Assembly: GCA_019425015.1 (NCBI GenBank)
Contig: JAHYYJ010000008.1
Coordinates: 74,834-138,833, forward strand
Source: Collinsella sp.
GTDB taxonomy: Bacteria > Actinomycetota > Coriobacteriia > Coriobacteriales > Coriobacteriaceae
Direction of reading: 5' to 3'
Length of the DNA: 64,000 nt
Part shown: one piece after another, positions 58,495 to 64,000 of the stretch
Numbering within the stretch: position 1 is the first letter of the stretch
How the letters are laid out: the number at the start of each line of letters is the position of its first letter
The notes under the pieces: generated by a model
What the model was told of the DNA's origin: nothing
The model's database searches: none
The model's input: the letters and a program-made list of their open reading frames with translations, nothing else
Position numbers and translations under genes: made by a program

Positions 58495-58903
58495 CTACTC
58501 CCCCGCCACGCTCGCGCGCAGCTTGGCAGCGATGGGCTCGGACGCCAGCAGGAACACGAGCATAATCGCGGAGCACACCAGGCACACGATCCAGGTGCTC
58601 GCAAAGGAGCCCGTAGCGTCGAACAGCACGCCCGAGACGATGGCGCCCACGGTGCCACCGACCATCTCGAGCGAGGTAATGGTGCCCGTGACCTTGCCCA
58701 GGTCGGCCATGCCAAACTGCTTAGACGCAGCGATCGTGGGCGTTGGAGATGTTGCACTGCGCAAGGGAAATGCCCAGGTCGCTGACGATCAACGGCTGGA
58801 ACAGGCTCATGCAGTTGACGAAAATCGTGTAGCACGTGGCCATGATCACGAAGCCAGAGGCCACCACGAGCCAGCCGGGGAAGAACTTACGCTGCTGGGA
58901 CAT
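58495..58903 (-). pseudogene. MFS transporter remnant with internal deletion
   Basis: The 5' end (58903 to about 58740) encodes a normal MFS beginning (FPGWLVVASGFVIMATCYTIFVNCMSLFQP) with a good ribosome site AAGGAG. The 3' end (58764 to 58495) encodes the last two helices of an MFS protein (FGKVTG-like MADLGKVTGTITSLEMVGG, SGVLFDATGSFASTWIV) in another frame. About 300 codons of the middle are missing at the junction near 58745, and the frame breaks there. The gene cannot make a transporter. Confidence 0.85.
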
Positions 58904-58943
58904 ACTGCTCCTTATTTAACAAACGAATAGCCGGCGCCGGGCG

Positions 58944-59033
58944 CCGGTAGTGCCCAAGATTGCCTTGAAAGACAAGGGCATAGGCCTTACGGCCATGCCC
59001 GCAGGCTTGAAAGGCAAGATTGGGTGCTACCGG
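58944..59033 (+). repeat. Two-tier structured element, family 1 copy B
   Basis: CCGGTAG/CTACCGG, CCCAA/TTGGG and TTGCCTT/AAGGCAA stems are separated by TG/TG and GA/GA. Then come unpaired GAAAGA, an inner hairpin GGGCATAGGCC-TTAC-GGCCATGCCC and unpaired GGCTTGA. Layout and unpaired motifs equal those of 4079-4178, with different stems. Its right arm contains the stop codon of the M20 gene. Confidence 0.7.
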
Positions 59034-60322
59034 TGGTCGGCGATGTAGCCCAAAGCGACGGCGGCATAAGCCGCGGCGCCAAGGGGAAGCTCGGCATCGC
59101 TAAAACGTGCCTTGGGATGATGCTGAGCAAAATGCTCGTCCGTATCAGTCACAGCAGCGCCCACGGTAAAGTACGCGCTCGGGATCTCGCTCGAGATCAA
59201 CGCGAAGTCCTCGCTCGCCATGGCGTGGAACAGCGGCAGGAAGGCGGACTTGGGCAGCACCGCGCCCACGTAGCCAAGCGACGCCTGCGTCATGCCGTCG
59301 TCGAGTACGAGCGGGGGAACATCCGAGAGTGTCTCGATAGTCGCCGGCGTACGATAGGTCGTGGCAACGCCTTTGACGACCTCCGCGATGCGGGTCTTGA
59401 GGTGCTCCATGAGCTCGACGTCGAAGCCACGCAGCGTTCCCTCGAGCACACAAGTGTCGGGGATGACATTTGCGGCCTGACCGCCGGCGAACTTGCCAAC
59501 GGTAAGCGCGACCTCCTTGGCCGCCGGCACCTCGCGGGAGATGAGCTCCTGAAGCGCCAGATGCACATGGACGCCGGCCGTGATGGGGTCGATGCAGATC
59601 TCGGGGCTCGAGCCATGGCCGCCCTTGCCCTGAAGCGTGATGCGAAAACCGTACACGCCCGAGAGCGCCGGGCTGCCGTAGAGCACCAGGCCAAGCGGCG
59701 ACTGGCTATTGACATGCATGGCAAAGGCGGCCTGGGGACGCGGGTTCTGCAGCAGACCGTCGGCGATGGCGGCGCGGGCACCCTCAAAGGTTTCCTCGCC
59801 CGGCTGGAACAGCAACTTAACCGTGGCGTTGGCGTCGACAAGCGCAGACTCGCGGGCCTTGAGCAGGCGCGCCGCTCCAAGCAACGCCGTCGCGTGCATA
59901 TCGTGTCCACATGCGTGCATGCAGCCGTTCGTAGAGGCGAAAGGCTCGCCTGACTCTTCGGCAACGGGCAGGGCGTCCATGTCGCCACGGAGCATGATGA
60001 CCGTACCGGCCTGTTCGTCCGTGCAGACGCCATTGCCCTGGGCCGCGGCGGCACCGGCGCCGACAAGGCCCACGACACAGGAACCATCGACGAGCGTGGC
60101 AAATGGGATTTCCATCTCGGTCAGGCGCGCTTGAATATACGCAGAGGTCTGTGGGAGGCTATTACCCAGCTCGGGCACCTGGTGTAAATCGTGTCGCCAC
60201 GCAGCGAGCTCGTCTGCAAAAGCCTGAGCTTCTGCAACGAGACCGTCACCGATAGCGGCCTGCGCCGCTGCGGTGGCCTTGGGCGCTGATTGCGGTTGAA
60301 GATCGGACTGAGCTGGTGCCAT
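59027..60322 (-). CDS. M20-family amidohydrolase (hippuricase/IAA-amino-acid-hydrolase-like)
   Basis: 431-residue metallohydrolase. Metal ligands are visible in CMHACGHDMHATALLG (Cys and His), QPGEETFEGA (Glu) and FHAMASEDFALIS (Glu/Asp region). The dimerisation lid KGGHGSSPE is also present. Family members cleave N-acyl amino acids, such as hippurate, N-acetyl amino acids or diaminopimelate derivatives. The start at 60322 (MAPAQSD) has GGAGGG 6 nt upstream. The N-terminus is Ala/Gln-rich and probably unstructured. No close partner gene, so substrate is open. Confidence 0.9.
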   Translation of the reverse strand: MAPAQSDLQPQSAPKATAAAQAAIGDGLVAEAQAFADELAAWRHDLHQVPELGNSLPQTSAYIQARLTEMEIPFATLVDGSCVVGLVGAGAAAAQGNGVCTDEQAGTVIMLRGDMDALPVAEESGEPFASTNGCMHACGHDMHATALLGAARLLKARESALVDANATVKLLFQPGEETFEGARAAIADGLLQNPRPQAAFAMHVNSQSPLGLVLYGSPALSGVYGFRITLQGKGGHGSSPEICIDPITAGVHVHLALQELISREVPAAKEVALTVGKFAGGQAANVIPDTCVLEGTLRGFDVELMEHLKTRIAEVVKGVATTYRTPATIETLSDVPPLVLDDGMTQASLGYVGAVLPKSAFLPLFHAMASEDFALISSEIPSAYFTVGAAVTDTDEHFAQHHPKARFSDAELPLGAAAYAAVALGYIADHR

Positions 60323-60406
60323 AAATGCCCTCCAGTAGCGTTTTTGCAGTAAGCACTTTGATAGCGTAAAGTGCAAGGTACAACTTTAAAGGCGAGGCAT
60401 AAAAAA

Positions 60407-60427
60407 CGCCGCCCCAGGAGGGCGGCG
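60407..60427 (-). terminator. Terminator after the EamA transporter gene
   Basis: Stem CGCCGCCC/GGGCGGCG followed by TTTTTT on the minus strand. Confidence 0.88.
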
Positions 60428-60438
60428 CAACAAGTTGT

Positions 60439-61422
60439 TTACAATTGCGGGCGAGATTTTCGGCGCAAGAAATCGAAATGCGTCTCGCTCAAGATAATCG
60501 ACAAAAAGATGAGCGCAAAGCCGGCAAGCAGGCGCGAGGTGAGCGCCTCCCCCATCAGCAGCACCGAGAACAGCACGCCCGAGGGGGACTCCATCGAAAG
60601 GAGCAGCGAGCCCGTCGAGGCCGGGACGTGCGCCAATCCAACGTTTTGGACGAGCAGTGCCACGCACGTACAGCCCACCGAGAGAAAGGCCGCCACGCCG
60701 ACAAAGCTCGGCGTCCACACGGACAGAGGCGCCTGAGTCTCGAATAGCAGCGACGTGATTAAGCTCAAAACGCCATTGCCCACAAACATCCAAAACGTGA
60801 TGACGTTGATGTCCATCTTGCGGCCATACTTGGCGGTCACTGCCATCTGGATAGCAAAGAAGACCGCGCCGCCCAGCGTGATGACATCTCCAGCATTGAA
60901 CTCGACGCTATCGAGTGCCACCAGGCCAATGCCCGCCAGGCACAGCAGTGCCGCACCCAGGTTATAGCGCGTGAGCTTTTCGCCGCTCAGGAAATAGCTC
61001 GCGAACGGCACAAGGATGCAATACGTGCCCGTCAAAAAAGCATTCTTGCCCGCCGTAGTATGTGCCAGACCGACCGTCTGCAGCGCATAGGCCGCCCACA
61101 TGAGCACGCCCATACTCAGGCCAACGATCAGGTTGCGAGCGTTGAGGTGCGCGATGATGCGCTTGTGGAAGACGGCAAACATGACCAACGCTGCGGGCAG
61201 AAAACGTACATAGAGCAGCGCGAACACCGGAATGGTGCCGAGTGCGTCCTTCATAGTGGTAAAGGAGTAGCCCCAGATGACCGCCACCGAAAGGAGCAGA
61301 ACCTTCCAGAACAGCGGAGAGCGTGCGCCGGCGCCCCGGGGAATACCGCCCGCGCCCAAATCCTCACGGGCTACTGGGCTATCGGGCAAGTTTTCGATTT
61401 CGTTGGCAGCGTATTGGGCCAT
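60439..61422 (-). CDS. EamA/DMT-superfamily metabolite exporter
   Basis: 327-residue inner-membrane protein with ten predicted helices in two EamA repeats. Characteristic segments are VLLLSVAVIWGYSFTTMKDAL at the first helix, FLTGTYCILVPFASYFL mid-protein and AFLSVGCTCVALLVQNVGLA late. Family members export amino acids or other small metabolites. Start 61422 with GAGGA upstream. Single-gene unit with its own terminator. Substrate unknown. Confidence 0.9.
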   Translation of the reverse strand: MAQYAANEIENLPDSPVAREDLGAGGIPRGAGARSPLFWKVLLLSVAVIWGYSFTTMKDALGTIPVFALLYVRFLPAALVMFAVFHKRIIAHLNARNLIVGLSMGVLMWAAYALQTVGLAHTTAGKNAFLTGTYCILVPFASYFLSGEKLTRYNLGAALLCLAGIGLVALDSVEFNAGDVITLGGAVFFAIQMAVTAKYGRKMDINVITFWMFVGNGVLSLITSLLFETQAPLSVWTPSFVGVAAFLSVGCTCVALLVQNVGLAHVPASTGSLLLSMESPSGVLFSVLLMGEALTSRLLAGFALIFLSIILSETHFDFLRRKSRPQL

Positions 61423-61499
61423 GGAACATCCTCACACTCAATCTGGGCGTGGTGTCCGCACGCGTATGGCTGCGTGCCGCCTCATGGTCAAATATAAAC

Positions 61500-61527
61500 G
61501 GGGCGCGCCGGACCCCCGGCACGCCCC
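61500..61527 (-). terminator. Terminator after the YhgE/Pip gene
   Basis: Stem GGGGCGCGCCGG/CCGGCACGCCCC, followed on the minus strand by GTTTATATTTG. Confidence 0.75.
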
Positions 61528-61623
61528 GCTACTGTAGCAACAATCAAGCAGCCCATGCAATTCACTACGCTAAAGCATCGGGTTGGAAGACCTCGATGTT
61601 CCGGCGGCGTTTACGTAGCTGTA

Positions 61624-63813
61624 TTAAATCAATTTGGTCGACTCCAGCTTTTCGATGATCCAGTCGTTGGCTTTGATGACCGGGCGGCGGAAGACCACGC
61701 CCAGGGCCAGCGACGGAATCAGATAGCTCGCCAGAATGCCCAGCTCAATCCAGTACTCCATATGGTAGGCACCGGCCATGGCAGCGTGCATGGCGTTGAT
61801 GCCGTGGGTAAACGGCAGGAACGGGTAGATCGCCTGGAACACGGGGCCGGTCATCTCGATGGGGAACGTGCCGCCCGAACCGCCGACCTGCATGACCAGC
61901 AGCACGACAGCGAGCGCCTTGCCGATATCGCCAAACGACACCGTAAGCGTGTAGACGATATTGGAGAACACGAGACTCGCAACCCAGCCCGCCAGCACAA
62001 ACTGCAGCGGGTTGTCGCACTGAATGCCAAAGAACAGGATGTCGCCCGCACACACGAGCGTTGCCTGCAGCAGAGCCAAACCGCCAAAGAACAGGTAACG
62101 ACCCAGGTAGATCTCGTGCAGGCGCACGGGGATGAGCTCGTTGATGAGCTCATCGTCGACCGAGACCTTCATCATGGCCGCCAGTACGATCGAGCCGACC
62201 CATAGCGACAGAATCGTGTAGAACGGCGCCATGGCCGAACCGTAGTTGCGGATCGGATAGACCGGCTTGCGATCGAGCGCGACGGGGCCGGAAAGCGACA
62301 CGGCCAAACCCTCGGGATCATTACCGATCATCGTCTTAATCGTGGCCAGATCGTCCGACATAAGGGCACCGTCGAGCTCGTCCTTGAAAGCGCTAATCTT
62401 GTCCGATGCCTCACCCAGCTGATCGGAAGCTTTGTTGACCAGCTTTGCAGCCTTGGAGAGGCCCTTTGCCAGCGAACCGGATGCGTCGGTCAGACCGTCT
62501 ACGGCACTATCCAGATCGCCCGAGATACCGTCGAGCGAATCCAAAACGCCCGAAATAGTCTTCTTGAGTTCTTTGGCCTTAACCGAAAACGTAGAGTCGT
62601 AGTCAGTCTTGGCGCCCGAGATACCAGCCTTGGCATCCGCGATTGCCTGATCGACCTCGGCACGCGACTTGTTAACCTCTGCCATGCTGTCCGAGAGGGA
62701 CTTTGCGGTTGCCTTCAGGTCCTTGGCGTTGTTGCGATACTCCGTCGCGATCCTGCCCAGCGATGTCGCCACAGACTTAAGACTGTCCTGGAGCTTTTCG
62801 TCACTCACCTGCTCGGCAAAACTGCGGAGCTGGTTAGCCACGTCATCGATATCGTTGGCACGCGATTCGAGTGCCGACGCGGCTTTGTTGAGCTGGGTCA
62901 CCGTAACGTCGACATGCTGGTTCGCGGCGTCAAACGCCTTCGCAAGCTCGGTGGACACGTTGTCGAATGAGCCCGCGCTTCCGTCGATCGCGGTGTTGAT
63001 GGCGTCGTTGGCTGCCTTGAGCGCTTCCTCGGAATCGCTCACACCGCTCTTGGCATGCTCCATCAGCTGCTTCGTCGACTCATCGACGGTGCCCGTCTGC
63101 TTGAGCATACCGCCCGCCGACGTCAGCGAATCGGACGTGGAGCTCAAAACGCCCGCCAGCGACGTTGCGCTGGTCTGAATGTCCTGCAGGTCCTGGACCG
63201 AATCGCCCAGCGTAGAGGACAGATTTGCGATAAAGTTGCTCACCTGGTCGGTGCTCATATAGTCGAGCAGGCTGGACACGGTTTTAAGACCGATGCTCGT
63301 AATGGTTTCGGTAAAGGTCTCGTTGACCTGACTCTGGACGGCGCTCGAGCCTTTCTCGGTCACGATCTGCGCGATGGCGTTGGCCTTCTGGTTCTCGTAG
63401 AACTCGATATCGGCGTGCTTCACGTCGGTCGAAAAGAGCGTCATCATGTCGGCGCTAAACGTCTTAGGGATAACGACGGCAGCGTAGTACGCGCCCGACT
63501 TAACGCCCTCAATCGCCTTATCGCGGTCGTTGAGAACGACCCAGTCAAAGTTCTCGTTGCCGCGCAGAGTGGCGGTTACGTTTTCGCCCACGTTGACCTC
63601 GACGGGAATCAGATCGCTCTCGTAACCCTCGTCGGTGTTGACCACTGCAATCTTAAGGTTGCCGGTATTGCCGTAGGGATCCCAGCTGCCGGCGATGTTA
63701 AACCATGCATAGAGACACGGAACGATGATCAGGCCCATCACGACGACCATGCCGATCACGGAGCGAGACACGTTTTGGACATCACGCTTAAACAGGTGCA
63801 GGATGTTCTTCAT
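61624..63813 (-). CDS. YhgE/Pip-domain membrane protein
   Basis: 729-residue envelope protein. One N-terminal membrane helix (VIGMVVVMGLIIVPCLYAWFNI) is followed by the conserved WDPYGNTGNLKIAVVNTDEG. A long extracytoplasmic helical region (about 150-510, Ser/Ala/Asp-rich, coiled-coil-like) comes next. At the C-terminus are about five membrane helices with the ABC2-like signature VGGSGGTFPIEM...FLPFTHGINAMHAAMAG. This family includes the phage infection protein Pip and WXG100/ESAT-6-type secretion partners. Start 63813 has GGAGGTGAG upstream, and the ATG follows the preceding stop codon directly (TAAATG), so it is coupled to the upstream gene. Confidence 0.9.
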   Translation of the reverse strand: MKNILHLFKRDVQNVSRSVIGMVVVMGLIIVPCLYAWFNIAGSWDPYGNTGNLKIAVVNTDEGYESDLIPVEVNVGENVTATLRGNENFDWVVLNDRDKAIEGVKSGAYYAAVVIPKTFSADMMTLFSTDVKHADIEFYENQKANAIAQIVTEKGSSAVQSQVNETFTETITSIGLKTVSSLLDYMSTDQVSNFIANLSSTLGDSVQDLQDIQTSATSLAGVLSSTSDSLTSAGGMLKQTGTVDESTKQLMEHAKSGVSDSEEALKAANDAINTAIDGSAGSFDNVSTELAKAFDAANQHVDVTVTQLNKAASALESRANDIDDVANQLRSFAEQVSDEKLQDSLKSVATSLGRIATEYRNNAKDLKATAKSLSDSMAEVNKSRAEVDQAIADAKAGISGAKTDYDSTFSVKAKELKKTISGVLDSLDGISGDLDSAVDGLTDASGSLAKGLSKAAKLVNKASDQLGEASDKISAFKDELDGALMSDDLATIKTMIGNDPEGLAVSLSGPVALDRKPVYPIRNYGSAMAPFYTILSLWVGSIVLAAMMKVSVDDELINELIPVRLHEIYLGRYLFFGGLALLQATLVCAGDILFFGIQCDNPLQFVLAGWVASLVFSNIVYTLTVSFGDIGKALAVVLLVMQVGGSGGTFPIEMTGPVFQAIYPFLPFTHGINAMHAAMAGAYHMEYWIELGILASYLIPSLALGVVFRRPVIKANDWIIEKLESTKLI

Positions 63814-64000
63814 TTATGCCTCACCTCCTTTGGAGTGCTTGCCGAGCGGGGTGGTATCCCCGTCGTTTCCGTTTACGTTGTCAACGCCGTCGGCATCTTG
63901 AGCCTTACGATGCGCACCGATATGCGGCAGACGGCTCGTGGGCTGTTCGCTCATATGACCCAATCCGCTGTCAAGAGCCACAATGGCCCCGCCGACCGCT
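63814..64000 (-). CDS. 3' end of an unidentified gene coupled to the YhgE/Pip gene
   Basis: Open frame of 61 codons ending in TAA at 63814-63816. It reads VGGAIVALDSGLGHMSEQPT, then a hydrophilic tail rich in Asp, Gly and Lys, ending KHSKGGEA. It could be the end of a second YhgE/Pip protein, since tandem pairs are common, but the fragment is too short to tell. The ribosome site of the next gene lies inside its last codons. Confidence 0.6.
   Translation of the reverse strand, partial: AVGGAIVALDSGLGHMSEQPTSRLPHIGAHRKAQDADGVDNVNGNDGDTTPLGKHSKGGEA

Noticed and set aside
1..64000. tRNA or rRNA genes
   Set aside because: I scanned the intergenic regions for cloverleaf-like and TTCGA-containing segments and found none convincing; a covariance search would settle it.

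Overview
The window is a high-GC, gene-dense chromosomal segment that most resembles a gut Coriobacteriia actinobacterium, probably Collinsella. That assignment is inference from codon use, gene families and the dense intergenic hairpins; there is no rRNA or marker to prove it. I see no tRNA, rRNA, CRISPR array, intact transposase or prophage.

Layout. (1) 1-3.2 kb: a beta-glucoside module on the minus strand: BglG/LicT antiterminator with a readable RAT/terminator leader, an EIIBC PTS permease, and the first codons of a GH1 6-phospho-beta-glucosidase. (2) 3.4-17 kb: mainly housekeeping genes: a phosphatase, moaA plus a moaC-mobB fusion, an orphan nuclease-fold gene bracketed by identical 64-bp hairpins, a MATE/MerR pair, ligA, an HtrA protease, an atypical OmpR-like (GlnR-type) regulator and a glutamine-synthetase homologue that lacks metal ligands. 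(3) 16.8-41.8 kb: a pectin and hexuronate catabolism island. It holds KdgR-like LacI, kdgK, eda, a GntR regulator, an SDR/RpiB-family pair for unsaturated uronates, GH105, a pectinesterase-esterase gene broken by a 7-bp tandem duplication, GH28, an SGNH esterase, a GPH transporter, uxaA, uxaB, uxaC and a second LacI regulator. An ene-reductase and a GltD-like flavoprotein are embedded in it. (4) 42-45.4 kb: feoA-feoA-feoB and a Cys-rich partner with palindromes that look like metal-regulator sites. (5) 45.5-58.3 kb: HPr with Asp46, aspS, serB, a lactate-racemase set (larB, larC1, tetR, larD-like MIP, larA), ppc and hisS. (6) 58.5-64 kb: an MFS remnant, an M20 amidohydrolase, an EamA transporter and a YhgE/Pip protein.

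How the pectin genes fit together. GH28 and pectinesterase open methyl-esterified homogalacturonan; GH105 releases unsaturated uronate; the SDR/RpiB pair takes this to 2-keto-3-deoxygluconate (KDG). Saturated galacturonate goes through UxaC, UxaB and UxaA to KDG as well. KdgK and Eda then give pyruvate and glyceraldehyde-3-phosphate. Three minus-strand promoters in this island share one layout: two GTGAACGTTCAC-type boxes 38-41 bp apart plus a TGAACGG box about 15 bp further upstream. A fourth box precedes the SDR gene. The LacI protein beside uxaC is the natural candidate regulator.

The least explained structure is intergenic. At least four families of inverted repeats recur here. In three of them the paired arms differ completely between copies but stay complementary, while the unpaired core motifs are conserved. 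That pattern points to selected RNA or single-stranded-DNA structure rather than simple repeats.
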